From Sanderia malayensis (taxonomy: Eukaryota > Cnidaria > Scyphozoa > Semaeostomeae > Pelagiidae): a stretch of DNA of 64,000 bases. Location: positions 558,001 to 622,000 of the forward strand of contig RQOL01000828.1 of assembly GCA_013076295.1 (NCBI GenBank). Reading direction: 5' to 3'. This document shows, piece after piece, positions 35,901 through 48,200 of the stretch (position 1 is its first letter; the number at the start of each line of letters is the position of its first letter). The notes under the pieces are model-generated. The model was not told the DNA's origin. It ran no database searches and saw nothing but the letters and a program-made list of their open reading frames with translations. Both the position numbers and the translations under genes were made by a program.

Positions 35901-38900
35901 CCAGTATCCAGTGAACCGCGGTAGCATATTGATTGAAGAGAAAAGGGGCGCTGCGTAGGCCAAAAGGCAAGAATTTTTCGAAATAGAAACCCCCGTTCCA
36001 GTGCATACCCAATAATTCCTAGTCGTTTGGATGGACTGGAATTAGACGATAGGCAGACTCGATGTCTGTTTTGGCCATAAATGAACCAGGCCCGAGACGT
36101 TGAAGCTCTGCAATTGCTTCATCGATTGTTACATATTTTAAAGAATACGAGTCCTTGTCAATGAAAGAATTGATCGAATCCCCGGATTTCGGATAAGACA
36201 AATGAAAAATTGTGCGGAATTTTTCGGAACGTTTTTTCGGAACTACCCCCAGGGGGGATACTTGCAGGTTTAGAAATGGCGGCTCTGAGAAAGGGCCCGC
36301 TGTGCGTCCTAAGGCAACTTCTTTGTTAAGATTTTCGGTAATTTTGTCCGGGTGAAGTAAAGCAGTGGGGAGATTCGGAGAACGTCTGGGTGTTCTAGGG
36401 CCATTGTAGCCAATTGAAACACCCTCCCGTAGGCCGGTACACAGGTCAGAGACAAAAAAACGATCAGGATAGGTGTCCAAAGCGAGTTCTAAATTAACAA
36501 CATTAATTTTACTCAACGGCTTTAAAATACCAGAAAACAAATTATGAACGTTGTCCAGAACCGGGGTTGATGGCGAGGGTGCATCTGATTCCAGCATGCT
36601 TTCCCCCACAGCCCGGTCTGTTACATACATGTTTAAAGCGGCATGTGGCCTCTTTACAAAACCGTTCGGTATTAAACTTGCGGCATACGTCGTCCCTTGT
36701 TGCCGCAAGGGGTTTATTGATAAAGGGTCCTTTATTAAAAATACGCTCATCTTGTGGGCCGGCTGTAAACGTCATTAACCAGAGTTGTTGGTCGATCCTT
36801 CCCCAGTCCATCGCTCGGTCATTGGCGGCCTTGGCGCGAAACTTGCGGTCGTAGAGCAACCAACCCAAGTGGTGGAAGTGAAAGGCCGCATAGCGAATTG
36901 TTTCCAAATATGAAAATAATTCAACACCCCTCGCCGGGAATTTCGAGGCGAGAATTTTGGAATAGACGATAAACGCATCAGTCCACTCTTCGATGCGGGT
37001 GATGGGCTTGGCTGTTGTCCCCTTAACCAGTTTCAGGTCATTATCCTCCCCCATACAAATAGAAAACTTTTGTGATACCGGGGGGGATAATTTATGTACG
37101 TTCTCGGGTACTAATTTCGACAATTCAAAAAACTCACCGCTCTGGATCTGCCTGACGAGGCTGCTGGAAATCTCCGGTGAGAAGGCATTTATGGTGTGCG
37201 TGGCCGGCATCGGTGGGGCTGAACTGCTTGGAAGATGTGACGTTTCGAATGAAGCTGGCTGCGGCGTACTGGCTGGGACATCTGTCTGTGGAGGCTTGTT
37301 AGCGGTCACCAGTTCACGGACGATGGTAGCCAGAGAACCCTCTATTGCAGATTGGACGATTTGGCCCAACTCAATAGGGTTGAGAGCGCTGGAAGCCAAG
37401 GCTCCTGGATGCTCTGCTGAAGCAGTCGATACTGACGAGGACGGTCCAGGTACGGCAGGTCCAGGCATTATTGCGAATGCTGGTTCTGTGGTGGACGCTT
37501 CCATGTTGGCTTCGATTGTACCACTGGGCCACGAACTAGCAGTAGTCACCGCTGTAGATGGTCGCGTACTTCTTCGTACGCTTTGTTTACTGGATTTGCT
37601 TTTAGGCATCTCACCTAGCTTTCGTTCAGATTATTAAATTTTTGTTTCCTTGATTTGCTTGGCAACTATGTATAAGTATATGTTGCTTTGTTTGTAAATT
37701 GTTGCCCTTTGAGGGCTTTGCATTGTCTTATAAGGGGAGTATTTTGCGTGGTGATTCGCTTAATTTGATTGGCTTGTCGCTGGTTAGCCTGCTGTGTTGG
37801 GAGCTCTGATTGGTTTATTGTGCTTGTCACTTTCATCAAGCTGAGATTAGATACAGGCAGCATCGCTATGCGTGATATTTTACGATTGGTGCCAGATTAA
37901 AATACCTTGCCTGTGTCAAGTAATCAACGCACCCTTGGTGCGGCCCTGTTAATTTTGGTTGTTGATTAGCATCAAAAAACAGTCACGCAATATGAAAAAT
38001 CCGTGCCTAATTAACTAAAGTTAATAAATTTCATGTATTAACTAACATAGATTCTCGGGATCCAAGCCTTTACATGAATCAGCCTCTATCTTATGTAACA
38101 CCGAGTTTTAGCAGAACGAGTACTCCGCTATCAACACCGTTTGTACCATCACGAATTTCTATACATGGATTTCCAACACCGTTCACCGTTCCTTTGCAAC
38201 GATCGTTGTCGATTCTGTTCCAATAAATATACAGTTATGAGAAGCAGCATAAAAAATTCTTCGTCAGACATCGTGTTTGTAAAAAAAGTAACAGAGAAAG
38301 AAGACAACATTTAATCTGCGTTGACATGTATCACTGAGAAACAAGAGACGAATTAGCATTGGGATGCTCGCAAGCATCCGAATACTAATTAAGCGGCCCT
38401 TTTCATCTTTATTAAAATGTTTGGCTTGTAGAATTTCTAAAAAAGACCATGTACACGGGAAAAGGAAGGTGCTAACTCGTTACTCGTTATCAAAATATTA
38501 AAAGTAGCTCGTATACATGGGGCCTTTCTGCTAAAAATTTAGGCCATTAAGACCATAAAATCACCATCAAGCGTTTCTGAATTAGGAGGCTCTTTTGGTG
38601 GGTTGTAAATATTTGGAAGTTTTTTACTTTTGGCGCGCATGCATGAGCGAGTACATCTTGGCGAGTTGAGAAAATGTTGTCTCGTGTGTTTTGTAATAAG
38701 AAGCATGAGGTATGAGATGTATTTAAATAAAACATGCCTCATACCTGTTTTGTAATTGTTTACTGTTTGGAAACCTTCAACTTACTTCATTGGCTCTTCC
38801 AAAGAAGGTATACTCTGAGTTGATTTTGGCCCGTAATGAAACTTATACAGGTCCAAGCTCTGGCCTAAATATGACGATGTGATTGATGGAGCGTCGTTAC

Positions 38901-39191
38901 TAAACAACCCAACCTAACCTAAACAACTCAAGAACAAGCTGAACAACCCAAGAACAGGCTGAACAACCCAAGAGCAACCCAAGAACATTCCAAAAACCCC
39001 AAGAACAACCCAGGAGCCACCCAAGAACAAGCTTAAAGCCCCAAGAACAAGCTGAACAATCCAAAATGAACGCAAGAACAACCCAAAAGCAAGATTGTCC
39101 TAATAGGGTTCTTTCTATCCCATTTTCATGGCGTTGAAAGTGTAAAACATCTGATCTAATCTAAGGCCCGCCGTAGTGAGTGCCGTGTGGC

Positions 39192-39222
<31 letters not shown>

Positions 39223-42200
39223 AGAAATTGCTATTGCGCCATATATCCTCAGGGCTCATAGGCGCATAACATATTTACAACTAGAAACAGAATGAAAAGA
39301 ATTACAAAAGATTTATATACAAGGATTAATTAAAATATCTATGAAATAAAAATTTCTTCAAAAGTCTTTTAAAGGTTTCAACAGAGTTTACTGCTCTTAG
39401 AGCATATGGCAGTTCATTCCATAAACATGGGGCAACGTGAGCGAATGATCGGTCCCCGGCTGTTACCAAGCGTGTTCGCTGTATTTCGAGCAGGAGATTA
39501 TCAGTTGCAGATCTTGTTACACGAGGAGCTATGCGTTTCTTTAGTAAATCACCTAAGTATGTTGGAGCCAAGTTCTTGATACACTTGAATGTCAATAACA
39601 ATACCTTATACTGAATTCTGCATACTATAGGTAACCAGTGAAGCTCTTTCAAAATTGGTGTTATGTGACTTTTTCTGCTTACTCCTACAGGACGGCAGTC
39701 CTTGTATCAAAGCATTGTTACTATCCAGCCTTGAAATAACAAATGCATGAATGGCCTTTTCTGCAGCCTCTCTTTTCAGGTACCTTCTAGCCAAACTGAT
39801 GTTATGCAAATGGTACCTGGCTGATTGACAGATCATGTTTACTTGTGACTTGAGATTCATATGCTTGTCAAAAATTACTCCAAGATTTTTTACCGTTTCC
39901 CTTGATTCAATGATACTTTCAGCTGCATTTAGACTTATATTGGGGACTTTCAGACATTGCTGTGGAGTACCAATGACCATCATCTTAGTTTTATCTCCAT
40001 TCAGCGTGAGTCTATTTGATAACATCCACGAGCTGACCTCCTGTATGCAATGCTCAATACGCTCTAACGAATCGGCTACATTGGAGTTGTTTGGTGTAAA
40101 AGACATGTATATCTGCGTATCATCCGCATAAAGATGGAACTGGAGTCCCTTGTTTCTGATGATATCCCCGAGTGGCAGGCCCTAGCACAGAGCCTTGTGG
40201 AAGTCCACAATGAAGAGCTACTCTTTTTGACGTTATATCTTTTAATTTTACCATCTGAAAACGATCAGTAAGGTAGGATTCAAACCATTTCAGGGCTTCT
40301 CCTTGGACACCGCATCTTTCTTTTAGCCGCTTCAGAAGAACATCATGATTGACAGTATCGAAAGCAGCAGATAGGTCGAGCAATACGAGAATCGAGAGTT
40401 GTTGATTATCCATCGCTTCAAGTATATCATTCTGGATCTTAAAGTGCTAATGCAACGAAATTTGACATATCAATTTTTTTATTTTAAATGAAAGCCAAAG
40501 ATGTATTGATCAGTTTGATGCAATTTTGACGTGCATCTGACAAGTATAAGTTACTTTAATTTCACCTTGAATCAGGCCACCTTTTGCGAAAAATATCGCA
40601 ACGCTGTGACGTCACAGTGATGACCCAAAATCTTTTTCCCAATGGAAGTCAATGGCTATTTTCGAACGTCGTCTGGTTTTTTTTTAATAGCTCCACTCAG
40701 GGTGGGGATATTTGAGCTCCGGCTGAACCACTATAAGGGCGAATCTTTTAGCCGTCGTTCTGAAAACAATTTGTGTCATTTTGTTCAAAGTTAGAGACAC
40801 TATTTAAGTTCGAAAATGGGTACCTCCGAAAAATGTGACGTCATCCCGCGTCGCCATTGTTGCTTCGAGTTGCTGTGGAAAGACACGTAGCCCTGATTTG
40901 GCTTATCCCAGGTCTTATTTTTTGTAATAACTTAATTTAACTTAAAATTACAGACATTGAATTATTTTTAGAAACTTCATAAATTAAAATTCCTTCGATA
41001 TCACCCCCAAAAAGCTCAAATCTTCCGACTTTTGTTTTGGTCGGCTCGGGCCTAACCACTCCGGGCGAAGAGTGGTTAGGCCCGAGTAAAGAAGCCGAGA
41101 GTCACACTTTGGTTTACGAGCTTGTTTACTGCCTCTATTGCAGGAATAGCGTTTCATCTTAGCTTTAATCTCATCTTTAAAATCTCTCCCAATATTTCTC
41201 TTTACTTCAAAGCAAAAATGAGAGCTATAAATGAACAAAATCCTGCTATCCTGGTGGGTGGGTGCGAATGATGTCTTTCTCCAGAACTCCTCAAAAAGAC
41301 CTTGTTCTGTTTGATTGGTTTTGAAATACTATCAGCAACATCGTGAAACGATACTTTTTCGCAACATTGAGTAATCGTACAATTGTCTCCGTTATGTATC
41401 TCTACAACATTTAAATAGTTCTACGATTTATTTGCTCCCGAGATACCCGTCATGTGTGTGCTCGCTCACACAGCTCGGCTCGCCATGTCGAATTTCAATA
41501 GAAGAAAGCCTGCTTGACGTTGCAGTGCAGACACAACGTTTGATGACATCACATTGATGTTCTGTTTTCGCATGAAAAAGGTCAAAATTGCCTACTTTGA
41601 AGGTTAATAGAGAAAAAAGTATACATAATTTGCAAATTTTATTTGCGCCACGTTAATCAGTGCATTGAAATCTATAGATTTTTGAAATAAAAACACAATG
41701 TAAAAATTCGTTGCATTAGCACTTTAAGCAGTGCAGTTTCTGTGCTATGACCTTGCCTGTAAGCTGACTGAAGTGGTTCAAAAAGCCCATTATTTGTCAT
41801 GTGTTCCACTAATTGATTGGCAACGACACTCTCGATTAGTTTTGAAGCATAAGCTAGATTAGAAACAGGCCTAAAATTCGGCATTGCCACTTCGAGTCCA
41901 ATTTTCGTAAGTATTGGGTTAAGATAGCAAGCTTAAATTCCTTAGGCATATCTGCAGATCGGAGTGATTTATTGATGATTTGAGTCATAATTTTTAAGGT
42001 TGCTGTATGACAATTTTTCAAAACCCAGGTTGGCATTGGGTCTAAATCGCAAGTTGCTGTTGTAGATTTTTTTAAAAGACTGTTTACCTCAGTCTCACAC
42101 AGTTCACGAAATGAATTGATGGTAAAGTCGTATTTTGGAATCTCTGATTGATAACATGGACGATCATGATCATCGTTGGTCAGCTTCCTGTCTATTTCAA

Positions 42201-45200
42201 CTTGGATTTTTACTATTTTCTCGGTAAAGAATTCAATGAACTCGTCTGCTAGCTGGAATGCTGAGTGATGCAGAGGGAGCACAACTTCATCTCTCCTTTG
42301 GAGGATTTTTGAAGTGTTTTAAATAACTTTTGAGAATGGCATGGCATGGCATGTTGGATGTTTAGGACTCAGATCACACTGAGAAATAATCATATACTTC
42401 ACAAAAGTCTTCATTTGCATGCGTTTATTGTTTGTGTTTTGCAGTACTCGTCCCCCTTTTGCGATTTCCCCAAGCAATAATGTCGTGGCGGTGGTGACTG
42501 ACGTTTTGTTGTGTGGTGAAATTTCGGCCCTGCCGCCTCTTTCCTGTTCGTCCAAGTGGTCCTTGATTTCCAACAAGTCCTTGTGGGAAATCAAGGATTT
42601 TCCCCTAAAAATTTCCAGAATGTTGACTAGCTTTCAACAAAATTAATCCAGCGGATGCCACGTACTGACTCGCTTCATACCCTCATGAAAATTACTTAGG
42701 CCACTTTTTACAAAAACAACAACCACAATATCGATATCCCCCAACCCACAATAACGCCATGAAAAAAGTTGTTCTTGCGTTCTTTCTGGGTTGTTCAGCT
42801 TGTTCTTGAGGCTCTAAGCTTGTTCCTGGCTGGTTGTTGGGGTTTTTGGACTGTTCTTGGGTTGTTCTTGGGTTGTTCAGCCTGTCTTGGGTTGTTCTTG
42901 GGTTGTTCAGCTTGTTCTTGGGTTGTTCCGCTTTTTAGTAACGACGTTTGATGGAGTGGGTTTAAATGAGCTTGGAAAAGCTCTCACTTTTACAATTTTG
43001 GGTTTTTCAAGTATTTTAATTTTACGTTGGTTAGAAATACGAAAAGACCACAATGGTATATTTGTAAGCGTCTTCTTTTTGCATTGCAATGGTTAAGATC
43101 TTGGTTTTTTCATGACGAGTCACATGAACATAATCCCAAAGATGAAATAAAATTTCGTCATCTTTTTCTAAAGGCCAACTGTTGTGACCTTTGTTGGATT
43201 GCCATTATTTTCCATTGCAGATAAAATTTCTCAAGTATCATTTATTGGCTCAAATGGTCTCCATCCAGAATCAACCGATTCACTCCTATAAAGTCATCGA
43301 ATCTTGGACAGATTGCGAAGTTTGAGTGAATTTTCTGCCTTTCTGAGATGATTCATCAGAACTGTTTTGCGTTTTCAGAGTTTACTAAAGAAGACAGAGC
43401 TTCTGCGACAAGTCATACATGTCTGTAGAGAGAGGTTTTTTGCCGAACTCTCATTTAACTTGTTCCATCTGTGACCTTGACAAGGAATATACCGAAAACC
43501 ACATCAAAAAATCTTTTACGCATTTCTGAGCTCCCTTGAAAGTACCTGACATTGATCCTGTATAATCATAGGACATTAATTTTTGAGATTCTAGACTGGG
43601 GGTGGTTTCAGACACTCTGTTGTGTCACGTATGTGCTCATCACATGATACTTTATAGTAATTGTTTCGTGTTTTATTCCTGTGTTTGTTGTAATTTTACT
43701 TGGTGAATTATTTATGTTGATTTCATGCTTTGTGATAACTGTTGTGTAATGTGTATCTGTCATTGGAGTAGTGTGTTCATCGTAGTGTTTTCCATTGCTA
43801 ACATGTATTATCCAGATCGCTCATGTACTTATATAATCAAGTTTAGTTATAAAATCGTCAGATACGAGTTAGTGATTGAAGAATAAAGAGCTTAAACACA
43901 CTGTGTTTCTGGTTGAATTCTCTGGCCACCAAACGTTATAAAATTGGTGAAAGGAGTGGGATAGTAAACCAACCACCACAGTGACCACATGTCACAACGG
44001 CAAGTATTATACCAGAGTGTTTTAGTGAAGGGAAGTTTGATGCTTGGCTGAAACATTTTCATTTTTGTGCTCTTGCCAATGGCTGGGATACCGATGCAAA
44101 TACCTGGCCAAATTGCCCACATTATTACATGGCCCGCTGCAACTTACTATGACTCCCTGGAGGCAGATGATTGAGATACTTTTCCTCACTTGACAGCCAG
44201 CTTACGGCAATGCTTTGGCCTGGCTGTGGATCGCGAGTGTCACTATTGTGCCTTTGAAAATTCTACACTCCGGCCATAGGGGGATCCAACATTATTTTTA
44301 TGGCATTTGAAAGCGTTACTCAGCGATACGGAGCCGAGTTAATCACCAGATACCTACGTTGCCTCATTAAAGCACCAATTGATGAAAGGGCTTCCAGCAA
44401 CCATTCAAGTGAAGCTTTTATAAACCGATCATGTGCCAACTTCGGATGGCATGGTATCCTTCCCAAAACGCTATCGGGTAATTGAAACATTCTTCTTCTT
44501 CTTTATGTTCCGTCCTCTGTTTCCCGAGGGTTGGAGGATATGATTGAAACATTGCCTTGGGAAAAAGCTGACTTTGTGATTTGTGCTACTGGGCCTGCTG
44601 AGCCCTCTGTGGCTATGGCCGCCCTCCAACATCAACAGGAGTAACAACAACAACAGCTTGCCAGGTTGATAGAAATGATGACAGCCCTCACCTCCGGTCA
44701 AGCTGACCTTGTTGCCGCTTCTTTGGTTGCGCCTACCCGTGCCATGCCAACACACCGCAACAAGGTTGTGTGTTGCTTCCGATGCCACAGAGAAAGCCAT
44801 ATTGCCCACTATTGCCCGTGAGCTGCGATCCGATGCCCAGTGTGTCCCAGTTGGGGACATCTGGCAAATGAATATGCCACCAACCACAGAAGGGGATGGA
44901 GAGAGAGAGAGAGAGAGAACAAGAAAGCCAGAAAGACAGTAGTATAGAATTATCGTCATCAAACTACCAAAGGGTGCCTTGTTAAGGGGCTGGAGCGATC
45001 AGCGCTCCTCCGTATTTTCTTTTGGAGATACTTCTGTTTCCCCTCAGCTCAAAAGTTCTATTCTGCTTGCCAACTCTTGTTATTTTGCGAAATTTCCAAT
45101 ATTGGGGTATTGGCACTCATTCACACAGGTTCAATGGAGTCCATTATAAGTTTGCCTGGGTTTCAACAAATTTCTGAAAACTGTAGGCAGCGCAACTAGC

Positions 45201-48200
45201 CATGCCCCACTCTCAGGAGTATTTTCAACACGTGTATTTCACATCACAGGCAACCCTTAAACTCTCTGGGCTCAGTATCCATAAAATATCCGTGTAGTGA
45301 TTGGTGTTATTTCGGCGAACTTCTAGTGTGTGACAATGTACTGCAATATCTTCAATGCGTTTTGGGGTGGGATTTTCTCACCTCTAACCTGCTACAGCTA
45401 GCTACCTTAGGGATTTCTAGTGTAGCTCATTAATACAGGTCAATACAAATACAGGTAATGGGCCCTGCGGGGGGGGGCATTTCTCCAGTCCACTGACCAT
45501 GGACTGGCTTTTGTAACCTCAACAAATGATGTAGTTATACCAAGTCGTACTGAGTGTGTCTTTCAGGCCCGAGTGCCTAAAAGTAGCGATACTCAGTTGG
45601 GTATGATTTGTACTTTAAACAAATCTTTTGAAACCCCCTTTTATACAGGGTATGCCATTACTTAAGCAAACATGCGAAATGTTTTTGTTTGAATTTTGAA
45701 CCCTTCTAACGTTAATATGGAGCTTCACACAGGCGAAAAAATTGCTAAATTTTGGCTAGAATAGACGGCCCATCAAGCCTTACAAAACACATTTGATAGT
45801 ATTATTGGTGCCAGTTTAGCTAATTGTCGTAAACTAGATCCACAAACATTAGCTCAGTTACAAGCGGCAATCAGTCCTGATCTTGAAGACCATCAGAAAC
45901 AACATATCCGGAGGCATTGTTAGCTTTTCCTGGTGTATTTAACCATGAGCACAGATCACAGTCATATCCCATAAATATAACATGGGCATTCCACGCCCAT
46001 TCATCAGTATCCCAGACGATTGCCTTTTCAGTTTTGTGAAGAAGTTAATTCTCCGGTTTCAGATATGTTGAAGCAAAATGTCATGCAGCCTAGTATTAGC
46101 TCATGGGCTTCACCTACAATCCTCGTCAAAAAGAAAGACCACACATTGCTTTTGTGTTGATTATAGAAAAATAAACTTAATAACAAGACAGGACACCCTT
46201 CCCTTGCCTCGCGTGGATGACCTACTTGATTCTTTGAGCGACAATGAATGCTTTAGCGCTTTCGATTTCCTTGGTGGATACTGACAGGTCAGAATGTCAC
46301 CAGATGACAGAGAAAAGCAGGATTTGTCACGCCCGCTGGCCTATTTGAATTTTTACGGATGCCCCATGGCTTGCCGACGGCTCCTTAAATGTTTGCCAGA
46401 GCAATAGGAGTAATTTTATCTAGCTTAACATTCACTATCTGTCTTTGCTACTTTGACGATTTCATCATTTATGAACTGTTTTACAATGTTTCCATGAACA
46501 TAATATCCGCGTAAAAGCCTCGAAATGCTTCTTTCCTGCTAAAACGTTGTCTACCTGGGACATTCTGTTTCTAGTAACGGTGTACACACTGATCCCCATA
46601 AAATCAAAGCGGCACGTGATTTGCCAGCCTCCACTCCAGAAAAACTTTGATCTTCCCTGGGTTTAGCGGGCTATTACAGGTGCTTCATCCAAAATTTTCC
46701 TACTATAACATCGCCACACACAAAAAAGAATGTTTGTTTTAAATGGACTAGCTCACACCAAACTGCATTTGACAACCTGAAACGACCACTTTTTCAGCGT
46801 CCGTTTTGGTCTACCCTAATTTTCGACTAGTAATTCCAAATTCTGACTAACAACAACGCTTTAAATTGACTGCATTCTATTGAGCACAACTTTCGCATTG
46901 CTCGGATATGGGATCTCCAGGAATTTCAATTCACTCCATAACATCGGCCCGGCACAGTGAACCAAAATGCAGGTGTTCTTTCCAGACAAAAGGTATCAAA
47001 TCCTGCTTTATGATTTGCCAGCAGACCAGGTATTTTTGGGGGGTTTCATTTGTTTTTTTTTCAGTTGCTGGGTTTTTTCCCCGCACTTTTAGGGCCTCCT
47101 TCCAGAGCCATTGCCATCATGTTAACTCCTTTTGATCCTCGCCTGTAACATGCGAGAAAGTCACGCAGCATACTCTTGCGTTGGGCTACTGCAAGGACAT
47201 GCTCACAGATGCCTGCACCTTTATTGAAGCATGCCTTGTCTCAAATCAGCACCCCACCTTTGCCATGGGTCATTTTGTACTGTTTGTTCGAATGGCCTGC
47301 CACATTGTAAGCACCGTTATTTGTGCCAGGCTGCGGTGTGACGTATCCTGGTGATGCAAGAAGATCGTTTGCCTTCTCAAACATTACTTCCAGTACAGGT
47401 AGTCGCACTGTGTTTAATTTTGCTTCCAAGGGAGTCGTCCCTAACTGTGTAGCATGTTGGGCCACAATTTCATGTACCGGTTGAGTAGCCTTTTTTCTTT
47501 TCTTTCCGTATTCATGTCAGCTTTCACGAACTTGCATATGTGAGACGCTTTTTGGGCATATGTCATTTGACCCCATAGGTCATCCCCAACAGCAAGGTGT
47601 TGAAATCATTTAGCTGGGATGTATGGGCCTTTGTTAAACACAGCCCGTTCTTCGTCCTTTTGCTGTATTGTAATGATCTCCTCGAAGCTGTTAATAAATT
47701 CGCTTGGCTTTTTCGCGTCGAATTGAAGATGATGCTTGATAACAAAATTTGCCGATTCAACATCGTTTTTTGTGTACTGTGTCGGTGGATTGCCATGTCC
47801 AGCATAAATTCTTACTGGCTTCATCATGGATATGATGAGGTCTGCAACCTGCAAGATACATGTATACATAGGAAATGTTAAAATTGTTGCAGCTTTATTG
47901 TACATATGAATAACTGACACAAACCACAATCGCGGAAAGCTGTAAATTTTGCATATTACCTTTTCTTTTTCAAACCACTCGTGAAATGTACACGACTCCT
48001 TCGATGCGGATTCTTGTTCTAACTAATGCGGACTAAAATTTACTCTGCATCTATGCATCAGTCTTTAGTATGCAGGGCATGCAGAAATGCTTGACACTAA
48101 AATTTACTATGCATCTTTGCATCAGTCTTTAGTATCAAGGGCATGCAGAAATGCATGACTATAACATTTACTATGCATCTGTGCATCAGTCTTTAGTATG

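Larger units (their letters stand above)
32376..38047 (-). mobile_element. Ngaro-type tyrosine-recombinase retrotransposon, complete with split direct repeats
   Basis: Read on the minus strand the order is A1 repeat (37645-38047), gag-like ORF, reverse transcriptase, RNase H, tyrosine recombinase, B1 repeat (33385-33806), A2 repeat (32983-33384), 130 bp of unique sequence, B2 repeat (32377-32852). A1...B1-A2-B2 is the split-direct-repeat layout described for Ngaro-like elements, as opposed to the inverted ends of DIRS1. Such elements integrate through a circular intermediate by recombinase and leave no target duplication; none is seen. The recombinase carries one nonsense codon and the RT region one nonsense codon and two frameshifts. 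Confidence 0.9.
32297..38226 (+). pseudogene. Small ORF split by insertion of the Ngaro element
   Basis: From ATG at 32297 a frame reads [20 protein letters not shown] and so on to the Ngaro border near 32375. On the other side, from 38048, a frame that fits the same phase reads [20 protein letters not shown] and continues, serine/threonine/proline-rich, to TAA at 38224-38226. The stop overlaps an AATAAA. Skipping the element gives about 86 codons without a stop. I do not recognise the protein; it may be a transposon ORF or the first exon of a nested gene. The phase match across the insert is an observation, its coding status an inference. Confidence 0.5.
38892..42947. mobile_element. Inverted-repeat DNA element C with 9-bp flanking repeats, loaded with other elements
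   Basis: The ends share CGTCGTTACTAAA in inverted orientation and are flanked by the exact 9-bp repeat TTGATGGAG (38883-38891 and 42948-42956). Each arm then carries a minisatellite of AACAACCCAAGAACAAGCTG-type units (38915-39095; inverted at 42770-42930), then CATGGCGTT. Between the arms lie a minus-strand LINE and a TTAA element. A 9-bp duplication fits Mutator-like (MULE) transposition. No transposase of its own is visible. A one-sided relative is at 49401-49520. Confidence 0.78.

Noticed and set aside
36993..37637. 214-codon plus-strand ORF
   Set aside because: It is the antisense shadow of the Ngaro gag-like ORF, which has the recognisable Cys-His cluster.
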